NCBI GenBank assembly: GCA_014728035.1
Contig: WJMJ01000071.1
Coordinates: forward strand, 62,001-126,000
Reading direction: 5' to 3'
Source of the DNA: Promethearchaeota archaeon
GTDB taxonomy: Archaea; Asgardarchaeota; Thorarchaeia; Thorarchaeales; Thorarchaeaceae
Length of the DNA stretch: 64,000 nt
Below, one piece after another: positions 9,214 through 18,929 of this stretch. Position 1 is the stretch's first letter, and the number at the start of each line of letters is the position of its first letter. The notes under the pieces are model-generated. The model saw nothing but the letters and a program-made list of their open reading frames with translations. It ran no database searches and was not told where the DNA came from. The translations under genes and the position numbers were made by a program.

Positions 9214-12200
9214 TCAATAGACAGTGAATTGTTTTCTTGGTTGTTTGATTGCTCTCTTAGGAAGAATCTTTCCTTTCTGCATTATGATTAGTTCAAGGTA
9301 ATATGCTGTAACCATAACATCAGGTGTGATCCAATCTACTGATGCTGTATACTGATCTTGGTCGGAGTCAGGAATTTCTATCTCAAACTCCTTGATGATT
9401 TCTCGTCTTGAAAGAATGCGCAATATTGCTTGGAGATTGTTAAACTCTCCTTTAAGCGATTTCATGTCAATCTTAATAGTGACCGGAGTTACTCTTTGGA
9501 CTAAACTGGGAATTTCATCACCAGATTGATTTCGGATTGTGAAATCTACCCTAAATATTGGCTCTTCGATAGCTTTCACTTTCAGTCTAAGCCGTCCTTC
9601 AAATACACGTTTTTCACACTGCAAGTTAACCTTGAGCTGAGCTGTACTCATTTCAGCCGTTAGGGGAATTGAAAACTGTGTTGGAATTAGTTTTGTTGTA
9701 TTTTTCTCTATTAGTACTTGTTTCGAAATTATTTGATTGGTTCCAGCAACCGATTCCAGAAATACCGTTAGAGTACAATTCAATAACATTGAAGATATAT
9801 TGGTCAGATGTAGTGTCCCAGATACAGTTTCATCTGGTGAAACAAATTTTGGAATTCCACTAAATGTTATTTTAGCTATTTCTTCTAAAATGTCAGATCC
9901 CAAATTGATGTTCTGTGTTTTCTGGTCCAATACGATTCCACCGTAAGACAGTCGTGCTATAAGCACAACATGTGATGGGCTGGTATCTGTCTTAGGTTTC
10001 GGTATTTCCAGTGGTCCAAATGCAAATGAAAGATTCCTGCTTTGTTTCACAGATTGTCTAAGTACTAAATGTTCTTCACCGTCAGGAAATTGAAATAACA
10101 TTTCTACAGCAGCTGGTTCCCCTAGTTCTGTGTTCCTCCTAATTCTCAGCCAACCTGAAATGCGCTTTCCAATCTGTGACTTATTTGGAGCTCTTAATGA
10201 GTCAATACTAACTCTAACTCCCAGATGTGCAATTCGCATTCTATCTGATTCAGTGACACTCAATTGAGAACCATTAAATTCTATCCAGGCTTTGATTATT
10301 CCCGTGCGAGCTTCTGGTGCTTCATTTGATATTGTTGGAACACGCCATCGGAATGCTAAAGCCTCAGAAGTTAAGTCTGATATTTTCATACTTGCTATGT
10401 CATATACTTCTCCAGTATCAGTATGATATGCGACATGAAGTGATGCGTGTTTTGGAATTTGTTTTCCTCTCGCTTTAATTGCAACCTCTCCATGAATCAA
10501 TTCGCCAGGAGAATGCGCTTCTTTAGCATCTGTTCGTAAAAGTACCTGAGGTCCCTTTTTCACGAATCCTGCATAAAACGGCTTAGATGTTACAGTGGTA
10601 ATCTCTTCTTCGTCTTCTAGTAAACTAACTCTTAAGACACATCTTTGGACACCCTCACCTGCATCTTCCGGAATTATCAACGGGGGAAAGTCCTCATGGT
10701 CTACTACTCTTAGTTCACCTTTCTCAATCTTCAGTGGTGTACTAACGGATGCAAATATTTTTTCTCTCGAAGGAGCGATTACTTCAACTCTGCAATCCAT
10801 CATTGTGTTGAATGGATAGTTTGTGTCTATTTCTCCAGAAAATCGAACTGGCGTCTTGCCATCAACAAATTGGGTGGTTGTCCCTGGTCTTGCAGAAACG
10901 CGCATCCAGTAAGTACTAATTGTACCAGTTACTGGGATCTCTCTCCCTGCGATACCTATTTCTGAAAATACATTGTAAGCTGAAACTCCCCGTTTAGTTT
11001 GAAAACTCAAGTTTTCAATATGGATTTGACCTGATTGTATTTTGGATATCGGGATGATGTTACTTTCAACAATATTTCTATCCGAGTCTTCTATTGTGTA
11101 CTTGATGGTAAGATTGGTGATATCTCTATCCAATGTATTCTTTATGGTTATCATAAAATGGGCTTCTTGACCTGAAAATACTTTGTCTGAATCGATAACT
11201 AGTTCTGGTTCAATTCCTTTCCACCAACATAGCCATGTCGGTAGGTTAGGAGTGCCATCTAACGGGTCATATAACCAGTTTGTACAACACTCTCGTGTAA
11301 TTTCCGCTAATCGTTTCAAAAGAACTACCATGTTGAAGTCCGATTTTGCAAATACATCAAGTTGGAAATCTGCACCTGTTGTTCGAGCTTCTACTGTTTC
11401 GCTTCCAAAAATGGATATCAACAATGCTTGGAAAAAGGGATTATCAATAGCATTTAGCTCTTCTAATTCATCACGAATTATATAGAGCATTGAAATAACA
11501 GCGTCTCCCATGAACCTGTTTCTCTTTCTGGATGATACTGACCCATCATCTTGGATTTGAAAATTATACATTTTCAAAAAATCAGAAATCTGCGCACTTT
11601 TACCAGGTCTAAAAGGGGCCCATAGACCTGCTGCTATTGCTGCTTCTCTGTTGGCTGCTAAAGTATTAGCACTTACATCCGGGACGAATTTTCCTTTTTC
11701 AACCATTCGTTTTGCCTTGAGTGCCAACGCTTGAAGTAGTAGAGCGATTCCTATCCTTCTGGGTACAGATAACTGAGTATCTGTGACTCGTATTTCTATG
11801 GTACCATAATCTGTGAAGGGAAACATATCCACCATTCTTGGGGGACTTCTATTGACATGACGAGCGAAGGCGTCTTCATCTGCAGATTTCAAATGTGGTA
11901 TGTATTCGAATTCATTACTAGGTCCCATCTGAGTTGTGTTTTTCCATAGACGAATCGATCGCTTGCATCTTGGTGCGCGAGTACGATTTTTCTCGTCCAC
12001 AAAAATTTCATCTGATGCCATTTTATTTTCAAAAGGTGAGTTGACCGAGAGAGCGATTAATTGTGGGATAAAATTTCGTATCATGTTGTATACTGCTATT
12101 TTTACACTATTGTCAACATTTGGTCCAAGAATGTGATGATGTTCTCCAAATGACAGATTTTTGAGGTATTCTTGTGTCGGATTCAATCCAGTTGAAATGA

Positions 12201-12645
12201 GTACTACTCTTGATTCTCTGGGTATTGAATCATATGAGACCGCTATCAGTGTTTGAACCCACCAAGCGAGTTCTTCCAGTGTTGTACATGGAGGTGTTGC
12301 AATTTCTAAGATCCATGTTAATGAAGTTACATTTGGATCATGGCCAAGCAAGGTGTATTCTCGAGCAACACCTTGTGGGTCTTGATAACTTGCTACTATC
12401 CTTGAACCTCTTTCTCCCTCTTCAGTTTGAGCGGAGTGATTATAGTTTTGCTTAACCGTTTCTACACTGGTATTCTTTATCTTCCTGTCCAATAGTATTT
12501 TTGCACTCGATACAATTCTATCAAAAATATCTAGTATCTCATCGCCACGAATCCAGCTTCCATCTCGATTTACAACCTGCAATTCGACTTCGATGCCATG
12601 GGGAAATGGTAGTTGAGTTTCTTTTTCTCCCCTATCTTTCCTCAT
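9214..12645 (-). CDS. GCS2-like carboxylate-amine ligase fused to beta-sandwich modules
   Basis: A 1143-residue soluble protein. Residues ~10-480 match the glutamate-cysteine ligase 2 family: H-G-I-E-V-E-L-Q-V-V-N-R at the start, a GEHHHILGP segment, A-L-S-V-N-S-P-F, and G-T-I-E-I-R-V-T-D-T-Q. The family joins a carboxylate to an amine using ATP. From ~490 to the end lie several repeated beta-rich segments (CARDB/Ig- or arrestin-like, for example SGQEAHFMITIKNTLDRDI and SPGELIHGEVAIKARG). No signal peptide or membrane helix is seen. Start ATG at 12645 follows GGTG by 7 nt and lies 1 nt after the upstream stop, showing tight coupling to the 222-residue gene. The fusion is unusual; the substrate is unknown. 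Confidence 0.65.
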   Translation of the reverse strand: MRKDRGEKETQLPFPHGIEVELQVVNRDGSWIRGDEILDIFDRIVSSAKILLDRKIKNTSVETVKQNYNHSAQTEEGERGSRIVASYQDPQGVAREYTLLGHDPNVTSLTWILEIATPPCTTLEELAWWVQTLIAVSYDSIPRESRVVLISTGLNPTQEYLKNLSFGEHHHILGPNVDNSVKIAVYNMIRNFIPQLIALSVNSPFENKMASDEIFVDEKNRTRAPRCKRSIRLWKNTTQMGPSNEFEYIPHLKSADEDAFARHVNRSPPRMVDMFPFTDYGTIEIRVTDTQLSVPRRIGIALLLQALALKAKRMVEKGKFVPDVSANTLAANREAAIAAGLWAPFRPGKSAQISDFLKMYNFQIQDDGSVSSRKRNRFMGDAVISMLYIIRDELEELNAIDNPFFQALLISIFGSETVEARTTGADFQLDVFAKSDFNMVVLLKRLAEITRECCTNWLYDPLDGTPNLPTWLCWWKGIEPELVIDSDKVFSGQEAHFMITIKNTLDRDITNLTIKYTIEDSDRNIVESNIIPISKIQSGQIHIENLSFQTKRGVSAYNVFSEIGIAGREIPVTGTISTYWMRVSARPGTTTQFVDGKTPVRFSGEIDTNYPFNTMMDCRVEVIAPSREKIFASVSTPLKIEKGELRVVDHEDFPPLIIPEDAGEGVQRCVLRVSLLEDEEEITTVTSKPFYAGFVKKGPQVLLRTDAKEAHSPGELIHGEVAIKARGKQIPKHASLHVAYHTDTGEVYDIASMKISDLTSEALAFRWRVPTISNEAPEARTGIIKAWIEFNGSQLSVTESDRMRIAHLGVRVSIDSLRAPNKSQIGKRISGWLRIRRNTELGEPAAVEMLFQFPDGEEHLVLRQSVKQSRNLSFAFGPLEIPKPKTDTSPSHVVLIARLSYGGIVLDQKTQNINLGSDILEEIAKITFSGIPKFVSPDETVSGTLHLTNISSMLLNCTLTVFLESVAGTNQIISKQVLIEKNTTKLIPTQFSIPLTAEMSTAQLKVNLQCEKRVFEGRLRLKVKAIEEPIFRVDFTIRNQSGDEIPSLVQRVTPVTIKIDMKSLKGEFNNLQAILRILSRREIIKEFEIEIPDSDQDQYTASVDWITPDVMVTAYYLELIIMQKGKILPKRAIKQPRKQFTVY

Positions 12646-12646
12646 T

Positions 12647-13315
12647 TTATGACACCACCAATGTGAATAATTTGAACAATTCAGCAAGCTTCTCGATATC
12701 ATGTGCAAGTGAACTTGATATTGTTAGCTCAATTGCCATGGTGTCTTGATAGTTTTTGATAGATTCGATAACCGAAAAGATTAGCTTTCCTCCTCCAAAC
12801 TCAGATTTATCCTCCACAATGTTGAATGTCGAATCTCTTATTTTTTGGATAAAACTAGTTGCTCGCAGTGCGAATCTCTTGCCTATTACTATTGTTTTTT
12901 CTATCTCAAGAATTTCAGGTAATTTATGAATTTTGAGTGAGATAAACATCAGGTTATTTCCATATTTACGAAGATGTCCTAATAGACGATTTACTATTTC
13001 ACTATAGGATTTCTTGTTCCCTGTTGGGCTGGATTGAACCATAAATGACGGCAGTTTAACTCCCTTTTCTCTCACATCTTTAAGAAAATTGATAACCATT
13101 CTGTCTTCTGGAGAATTATCTTGAAGACATATCATTACTCTTGGGATTCCTATGATATAGTCACCATCTGATACCGATTTGGAAATCCGTCTATCTTGCG
13201 TCATTATATGGATTGTTTCAGATATTGACGATACCTTGTCAGTAATTTGCTTAATTAGATCTTTAGCTCTCTCAAGGCTTTGTTGGATGTCTTCAATAGA
13301 TGTGGGTCTATCCAT
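12647..13315 (-). CDS. Unknown protein coupled to the GCS2-like gene
   Basis: I do not recognise a family. The N-terminal ~45 residues form an amphipathic, probably coiled-coil helix (IEDIQQSLERAKDLIKQITDKV). The middle looks like an alpha/beta fold (YIIGIPRVMICLQDN, NLMFISLKIHKLPEI), ending in a hydrophobic helix. No catalytic motif is evident. It ends 1 nt before the start of the GCS2-beta-sandwich gene, so the two are probably co-translated and may form a complex. Confidence 0.6.
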   Translation of the reverse strand: MDRPTSIEDIQQSLERAKDLIKQITDKVSSISETIHIMTQDRRISKSVSDGDYIIGIPRVMICLQDNSPEDRMVINFLKDVREKGVKLPSFMVQSSPTGNKKSYSEIVNRLLGHLRKYGNNLMFISLKIHKLPEILEIEKTIVIGKRFALRATSFIQKIRDSTFNIVEDKSEFGGGKLIFSVIESIKNYQDTMAIELTISSSLAHDIEKLAELFKLFTLVVS

Positions 13316-13383
13316 ACTTTAACCTCAAGGGACCGTGATGATATTTCACTATCCCTAACGGTTATTATCTTTACTAGAACTAT

Positions 13384-13821
13384 TTAGTTTTCAGCAACAA
13401 GTTTGTAAACTCTCTTCAGTTTCTGTGACAGCTCTCGTAGCTTATACCAGACGGTCTCGCGTCCCTTTTGTTCAGCAAGCTTGTCGATTAACATCTGGTG
13501 GTCGAACTCTCCAATATCTTTCAAAAGAATAAGTGCTTCTTCATCTGTAAAATGTGACTTGTTGACACGTCCATCCTTAAAACGTTTGATTAAAGGTAGT
13601 AATGCTTTTTCTGCAGAATCCACCTTGATTAATGCTTCTCGGTAAGAATCTTTTGGGTCTTTCATGGCAAACCCACCAATTAGGGGGGTCATTCCTACTC
13701 CCATGGATCCTTCACCAAGACTATCAAGGATATCCATTGCATCTTGGTAGTACTCGTATGTATCTGTTAGACATTTTTTTATCGCGCGTATAATTCTTGG
13801 ACGGTCGGACACTTCAGCCAT
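13384..13821 (-). CDS. Small helical protein, unknown
   Basis: A 145-residue, largely helical, charged protein (YEYYQDAMDILDSLGEGS, REALIKVDSAEKALLPLIKRF). No known domain is recognised. GAGGT stands 6-7 nt before its ATG. It lies 68 bp upstream of the 222-residue gene on the same strand, so it may be the first gene of a three-gene unit with the GCS2-like protein. The oppF terminator hairpin lies just upstream, separating it from the transporter genes. Confidence 0.6.
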   Translation of the reverse strand: MAEVSDRPRIIRAIKKCLTDTYEYYQDAMDILDSLGEGSMGVGMTPLIGGFAMKDPKDSYREALIKVDSAEKALLPLIKRFKDGRVNKSHFTDEEALILLKDIGEFDHQMLIDKLAEQKGRETVWYKLRELSQKLKRVYKLVAEN

Positions 13822-13837
13822 TTTTAGACCTCTTGAT

Positions 13838-13875
13838 TATTGAAAAACAGGAAATAAGGACCCGATTGGGTCCTT
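13838..13875 (-). terminator. oppDF terminator hairpin
   Basis: AAGGACCC (13856-13863) and GGGTCCTT (13868-13875) pair perfectly around GATT. On the minus strand a T-rich run (13838-13855) follows. It lies about 20 bp past the oppF stop. Confidence 0.7.
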
Positions 13876-13896
13876 AATCTATCAAATTTGATTTTT

Positions 13897-14958
13897 TTAA
13901 AATTGAGCTTCATCAGGAAGCTCGCCAGCAAAGTGACATGCAACGAAGTGACCATCACCCATATCACGGTCTTCAGGTATCTCTTCGACACATCTCTTCT
14001 GAGCGTATGGGCATCTTGGATGGAATCTGCATCCGGATGGTACATTGATGGGACTTGGTGGTTCTCCTTTCAGTGACTCTACACGTCGTTTCACAGTTGG
14101 GTCTCCAGAAGGTACTGCTGAAATGAGAGCTCGTGTATATGGATGCAATGGATTGAATGCGACCTCATGAGCTGGTCCCAGTTCCATAATCTTCCCAAGA
14201 TACATGATACCAATTCTGTCTGCAATATATGTTGCAACTGCAAGGTCGTGTGTAATGAATAGGTATGTAAGACCCAATTCGTCCTTGAGCTGGAGCAGGA
14301 GGTTCAGAATTTCAGCACGAATTGATACATCTAACATAGAAACTGGCTCGTCTGCTACCATGAATTCAGGATGCAGAATTAAAGCACGTGCAATAGAAAT
14401 TCTCTGCCTCTGACCACCTGACAGTTCGTGAGGATATCTGTCAATATAGTCTTCTGCAGGTGTTAGTGCAACACTCTCCAATGCTTCTAGAACTCGCTTT
14501 CGGCGTTGGCTGGGTGTTAGTGGAATCTTGTGAACGGTTAATGGCTCAGATACGATTCCAAAAATACTCTGTTTTGGATTAAGGGACTCGTACGGGTCTT
14601 GGAATGTGATTTGCATTCTCTTCCTGAGTTCCTTCATCTCATTCCTATCAAGAGTTCCTAAGTCCTGATCCAAGTAGTATACTGTTCCATCTGTTGGTTC
14701 TTCAAGATATAACACACATCTTCCAGTTGTAGTCTTTCCACAACCAGATTCTCCTGCCAGAACAAGTACTTCTCCTTTCTTGATATCAAAGGTTACGCCG
14801 TCAACGGCTTTCACATAAAGTTCTTGTTTGTAAAGAAGTGAGGAGAGAAATCCGGTGTTTACCTCGAACCATTTTCGCATATTTCTGACTCTAATGATGG
14901 TCTCTCCTTCAGATAAATCTGAGGCTCCTTTTAGTTCAATACTTTCTTCGTATGTCAT
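13897..14958 (-). CDS. oppF: Oligopeptide/dipeptide ABC transporter ATPase (OppF/DppF type)
   Basis: 353 residues with Walker [10 protein letters not shown], signature L-S-G-G-Q-R-Q-R, Walker B F-M-V-A-D-E-P and switch His I-T-H-D-L. The C-terminal oligopeptide-ABC extension has the Cys-rich [10 protein letters not shown] motif, suggesting an Fe-S or metal site as in Opp/Dpp ATPases. GAGGAGGT stands 8 nt before ATG 14958; a TTG at 14976 would lie upstream of that ribosome site and overlap oppD. With OppD it energises the permeases encoded divergently to the right. Confidence 0.93.
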   Translation of the reverse strand: MTYEESIELKGASDLSEGETIIRVRNMRKWFEVNTGFLSSLLYKQELYVKAVDGVTFDIKKGEVLVLAGESGCGKTTTGRCVLYLEEPTDGTVYYLDQDLGTLDRNEMKELRKRMQITFQDPYESLNPKQSIFGIVSEPLTVHKIPLTPSQRRKRVLEALESVALTPAEDYIDRYPHELSGGQRQRISIARALILHPEFMVADEPVSMLDVSIRAEILNLLLQLKDELGLTYLFITHDLAVATYIADRIGIMYLGKIMELGPAHEVAFNPLHPYTRALISAVPSGDPTVKRRVESLKGEPPSPINVPSGCRFHPRCPYAQKRCVEEIPEDRDMGDGHFVACHFAGELPDEAQF

Positions 14959-14972
14959 TGTTTTGGACCTCC

Positions 14973-15962
14973 TCAATCTAAGTCTACTGTGAGTTCTCCC
15001 TTTAGCTGTTCTGCAAAGTGACAGGACACGAATCGACCAGGATCAATCTCGTCAAAACTTGGTTCCTCACGTGTACAGATTTCTTTTGCATATGGACATC
15101 TTGGATGGAATCTGCATCCTCTTGGAGGGTCTATAAGATTTGGTGGCGACCCAGGAATAGATGTCAGCTTCTTCTTTTCTGCTTTAATCATGCTTGGAAT
15201 TGCACCAACCAGGCCCGTTGCGTATGGGTGAATTGGTTCCTTGAATACCGAAACCACATCTGCTAGCTCTGCAATCCGTCCCGCATACATAATAGCTGTC
15301 TTATCACAAGTTTCTGCAATAACACTCAAGTCGTGAGTGATCAAAATCAATGAAAGACCCAAGTCTTTCTGAAGCTTCTGCATGAGTTTGAGTATCTGTG
15401 CTTGAATGGTAACATCCAGCGCTGTTGTTGGCTCGTCTGCAATTACCAAGTCCGGGTTGCATGCTAGAGCCATTGCAATCATGGCCCTTTGTCGCATTCC
15501 ACCAGAGAACTCGTGTGGATAATTGTGAATACGACCAGGATCAAGACCAACCATCTCAAATAGCTTGGCACACCGGTCAAGTGCTTCTTCTTCTGTAACA
15601 TTCTCGTGCATAAGAATGGCCTCAGCAATCTGTTCACCAATCTCAAATACAGGATTCAAAGCATTCATAGCACCTTGAAAGACTATTGCGACATTCTTCC
15701 ATCTGATGTCACGCATCTCTCTCGCTGTCTTTCTCAGAAGGTCGTCTCCCTTGAAGAAAATATTACCTCCCACAATATTAGCCGCTGGTGGCAGCAACTG
15801 CATAATTGAATATGCCAAGCTACTCTTTCCACAACCAGATTCGCCTGCCAGGCCAATTGATTCACCAGAGTCAAGCTGTAGGGTAACATTATCGACGGCC
15901 TTCACTAACCCCTGCTGTGTTTGATAGTACATGCGTAGGTTTTTAATATCAAGGAGGTTCAT
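14973..15962 (-). CDS. oppD: Oligopeptide/dipeptide ABC transporter ATPase (OppD/DppD type)
   Basis: 329 residues with Walker [10 protein letters not shown], signature F-S-G-G-M-R-Q-R, Walker [15 protein letters not shown] and switch I-T-H-D-L-S. The C-terminal [10 protein letters not shown] motif is as in OppF. It starts at ATG 15962 without a ribosome site directly upstream. It is the first gene of the oppDF operon; the gap to oppF is 14 bp. The divergent dppC side and an inverted repeat around an AT-rich element at 16020-16041 suggest regulated transcription. Confidence 0.93.
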   Translation of the reverse strand: MNLLDIKNLRMYYQTQQGLVKAVDNVTLQLDSGESIGLAGESGCGKSSLAYSIMQLLPPAANIVGGNIFFKGDDLLRKTAREMRDIRWKNVAIVFQGAMNALNPVFEIGEQIAEAILMHENVTEEEALDRCAKLFEMVGLDPGRIHNYPHEFSGGMRQRAMIAMALACNPDLVIADEPTTALDVTIQAQILKLMQKLQKDLGLSLILITHDLSVIAETCDKTAIMYAGRIAELADVVSVFKEPIHPYATGLVGAIPSMIKAEKKKLTSIPGSPPNLIDPPRGCRFHPRCPYAKEICTREEPSFDEIDPGRFVSCHFAEQLKGELTVDLD

Positions 15963-16019
15963 ATAGTTATAGCACTCTCCGTCGGAGCAATAGCACGTCC
16001 GTAACTAATTTTGTCCTCG

Positions 16020-16041
16020 GTTAGGTTCTTAAATACCTAAC
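16020..16041 (-). promoter_or_regulatory. oppD promoter: inverted repeat around AT-rich core
   Basis: GTTAGGT (16020-16026) and ACCTAAC (16035-16041) flank TCTTAAAT. Read on the minus strand the core is ATTTAAGA, a plausible TATA element 60-80 nt before the oppD ATG. A repressor bound to the arms would occlude TBP. Between here and the gene the direct repeat GTGCTAT occurs twice around palindromic CTCCGTCGGAG. Confidence 0.45.
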
Positions 16042-16698
16042 GGCACAAGCACGGTGGGTGCGATTGCTGATTAATAATGGGTCGGAGACCTCTTCCTAGA
16101 TAACCCTTGGGATTCAGTCAACTTTTTTGTTTGAACTTGAGGGATTTAAATCAAAGAGGGAGTTGCGGGTGTTTAGCTAGGATAACTGACACATCCGGAT
16201 TGAAATACTATAGCGAGGTCGGATAGTTAGTATGAATGAGCCAATTAGACTATGAACCACAATTGAATCATGTGTATTCAATGCGTTCTGAATATAGTTT
16301 CTCTAGAGTACTATAGATCCATCTACTGGAATCAATTCTCTCCAAGTACGCCATGCTGGGCAACATCCAATGCTATTAGTCCAACAGAATGCACACGGTA
16401 GTAGGTATGAGAAAGGCCAAGTCCACATTAAGAGAAACCTCCCAAAACACACAAAAAAACCAAAAAGACTCAGCTAATACTAATGCATCATATTACTGGG
16501 GATGGTTAGTGCAGTAAGAGTTTCCCCTTTGATTTTGTTAGAAAAAGAACAGAGTTGTTAGGGATGAAGGTATGTTGTTGTTCAATCGAAACTTAGTATT
16601 CCTATACGAAAAGTTGGATCTTCAAACTTGGTTTTTCATAAAGAACGCCGAGTACGAAAACCGTAAAAGGGTGTGATTATTGCTAAGTAACGATACCA
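16042..16698. other. Long non-coding interval, nothing recognised
   Basis: About 660 bp between the oppD promoter and a small membrane-protein gene. I see no convincing reading frame, tRNA or known RNA. The only clear symmetry is an inverted repeat at 16262-16282. AT-rich TATA-like pieces occur (for example GGGATTTAAATC near 16140). Confidence 0.4.
16262..16282. repeat. 7-bp inverted repeat
   Basis: ATTGAAT and ATTCAAT flank CATGTGT in the long intergenic interval upstream of the peptide permease region. Its function is unknown. Confidence 0.35.
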
Positions 16699-17019
16699 AT
16701 GAGCCCTCGAGTGAAAGCTTTTCCCGAGACCCGTGAAGAACCAAGGAAGAAGATATTGTTAATCCCCCCTGTGTTGATACTTGGAGGATGGGGCCTCACC
16801 ATTCTTCACGAGAGTCTTAGATTTATTGGGTCCCTGATTGCGTTTACAGGAGTTCTTACAGTGTTTTTAGTAGGTATGATTTTTGCGGACCTTTGGGTTG
16901 CATCTCGTCGCACTAAGGATATAATTAAGGCCCGTGAGAGAAGAATGCGTGAGAGCGGAGGAGAGGCAGATGACCCCGACGACCCATTTATAGACACATT
17001 AGAAGAGTCTGCAGACTGA
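16699..17019 (+). CDS. Small two-helix membrane protein
   Basis: 106 residues: a basic N-terminus, two hydrophobic helices (ILLIPPVLILGGWGLTIL and FIGSLIAFTGVLTVFLVGMIFADLW), then a charged tail that shifts from basic (RERRMRESGG) to acidic (DDPDDPFIDTLEESAD). No family is recognised. It lies 160 bp upstream of the peptide permease gene and might be associated with it, but a TATA-like element between them suggests separate transcription. Confidence 0.55.
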   Translation: MSPRVKAFPETREEPRKKILLIPPVLILGGWGLTILHESLRFIGSLIAFTGVLTVFLVGMIFADLWVASRRTKDIIKARERRMRESGGEADDPDDPFIDTLEESAD

Positions 17020-17178
17020 ATTATCCACTTTCAGTGTATACCTAGATAGACACTTTTATTTATGTAAAATCACCATTTACTAAGTAGTAGTACATAGGGA
17101 CAGTAGGTATTTGCCCGCACAAAGCGGTGCGTTCTTAAGGGCCTTTGCCTGCTCACTCCCAACACTGGAGGTAAGAAA

Positions 17179-18762
17179 TTGTCCGAATCAAAAAAATCCA
17201 GTTGGAAAGATAGCAACTGGTACATGAGCCTCACTGGTTTTTGGAAGGAATACCGTAGACATAAGATCGGTATTCTTGGTATTATCGTGCTTTTATTTTA
17301 TGTTGGAATGGCCGTTGGAGCTCCATGGCTAGCAACTCACGATCCCTCTCCAAACAACACAGTTGCACCAGAATTTCTTGCTCCTGGGTGGATGTCAGTA
17401 TTTGATCCTACAGGTGTAATTACCGATCAGTATATGCCCGATCGTGAATTAACCGAAGCGCCTGAATTTGAACTCATTGGCGACTCTACTGATTTCTCCT
17501 ACGAGCATTATGTACCGGATGGAGGGAACGGTCGAGTTAATTTAACGTGGGAACATACAGCTGGTACTGAAATTACACTGCAAGATCCATATGATACTGG
17601 ACCTCAGCTATTAGATCCTATCGCTGATTCCTTTATTGTCTTTAAACAAGAAGTCGAATGGCCATTTGAAGGTCTTCCTGAGGATGTCAATATCTCACTA
17701 ACATATGCTACCACTCTTACAGGTGATTTCCTCACTGAAGAGCGTGGTGGTCTGATGTTCAGAGCTTATATCTGGTTTATTGATGATTCAGGAAACTGGA
17801 TGCGAGTATTTGAATCAAATCCTCCATATGCTGATTATTTTCAGACTCGAATCAAACATCTTAGCTTCTTCGACATCAGAGACACCTTTGGTGGAATGGT
17901 TGTAGACGAAAACAATGTGCAGGAAGATGAACGAGATGTATTCACTGTAGCTTTTGGTCTTGTTCCTTCAGAAACGTTCTTCGAAGATTCTGTTGGCGAT
18001 TATGAACATCCATATCTTAACTACACTGGTGGCGTGGAAATAACTGTCGAGGAACTTGGAGTTATTGCACATGGAGGCTATTTTGGTGTACTTGGAACCA
18101 CCGATAAAGGTGGGGATGCTTGGAGTCAGTTAGTGTTTGGGTCTCGCATCTCACTTACCATTGGTATCCTTGCTACTGCTCTGTCAACTGCGGTTGGTGT
18201 GATTGTAGGTCTTACTGCTGGATACTTCGGTGGAAAAACTGATGAGATTTTAATGCGTGTTGTAGACTTCTTACTAGTCATTCCCGGATTGCCATTGATG
18301 ATGGTCTTGGCGGCCTTCTTAGGGCCGACTATAGAGAACATCATCGTTGTAATTTCAATTCTGGGTTGGACTGGCACCTCGCGACTTATACGATCGCAAG
18401 TAATGGCTGAGAAGAACAAAGCATATGTTGAATCTGCAAGAGCTATTGGAGCATCTGATACTTACATCATCTTTAGGCACATTCTACCCAATGTAACCCC
18501 AATTCTCTTTGCAAATATCACCTTGGGTGTTGTCGGTGCTATTCTATCAGAATCCGGTCTTGCATTTTTGGGTCTAACTGATCCTAACGAACCTAGCTGG
18601 GGTCGGATGATTGCAGACGCACAAGGCACAGGTGGATTCAGCCAAGGTGCTTGGTGGGTTGTGGTATTTCCAGGGTTGATGATCACAATACTTTCATTGG
18701 CCTTTACCTTTGTAGGTCATACTCTAGACCAGGTTCTTAATCCAAGGCTCAGAGAAAGATAA
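17179..18762 (+). CDS. dppC: Peptide ABC transporter permease, DppC type, with large extracellular insertion
   Basis: 527 residues, against ~300 for typical DppC. One membrane helix (~res 28-50) is followed by ~210 residues of acidic, aromatic, beta-rich sequence predicted outside the cell, then the normal DppC core: L-G-T-T-D-K-G-G-D-A-W-S-Q-L, five helices, and the EAA loop E-S-A-R-A-I-G-A-S. It pairs with DppB as the membrane channel. TTG start with GGAGGT 7 nt upstream. A TATA-like element (CTTTTATTTATG, ~17052) precedes it, and a terminator follows at 18779. Confidence 0.9.
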   Translation: MSESKKSSWKDSNWYMSLTGFWKEYRRHKIGILGIIVLLFYVGMAVGAPWLATHDPSPNNTVAPEFLAPGWMSVFDPTGVITDQYMPDRELTEAPEFELIGDSTDFSYEHYVPDGGNGRVNLTWEHTAGTEITLQDPYDTGPQLLDPIADSFIVFKQEVEWPFEGLPEDVNISLTYATTLTGDFLTEERGGLMFRAYIWFIDDSGNWMRVFESNPPYADYFQTRIKHLSFFDIRDTFGGMVVDENNVQEDERDVFTVAFGLVPSETFFEDSVGDYEHPYLNYTGGVEITVEELGVIAHGGYFGVLGTTDKGGDAWSQLVFGSRISLTIGILATALSTAVGVIVGLTAGYFGGKTDEILMRVVDFLLVIPGLPLMMVLAAFLGPTIENIIVVISILGWTGTSRLIRSQVMAEKNKAYVESARAIGASDTYIIFRHILPNVTPILFANITLGVVGAILSESGLAFLGLTDPNEPSWGRMIADAQGTGGFSQGAWWVVVFPGLMITILSLAFTFVGHTLDQVLNPRLRER

Positions 18763-18778
18763 TACGATGTTAGAACTG

Positions 18779-18817
18779 AAAGGCCCATTCTGTGGGTCTT
18801 TCTCCTTTTCCTTTTTT
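18779..18817 (+). terminator. dppC terminator hairpin
   Basis: AAAGGCCCA pairs with TGGGTCTTT around TTCTG (18779-18801; one G-U), followed by a pyrimidine/T-rich run. Confidence 0.65.
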
Positions 18818-18929
18818 CCGCAATCTCACATCACCGAGAACATCAACCTTATATGGGTGATAGGAGTATACTATCTTGTTATACAGTACTTAGTCGTACT
18901 AGGTATAAACTAAAATGGAGTGTCTGAGA

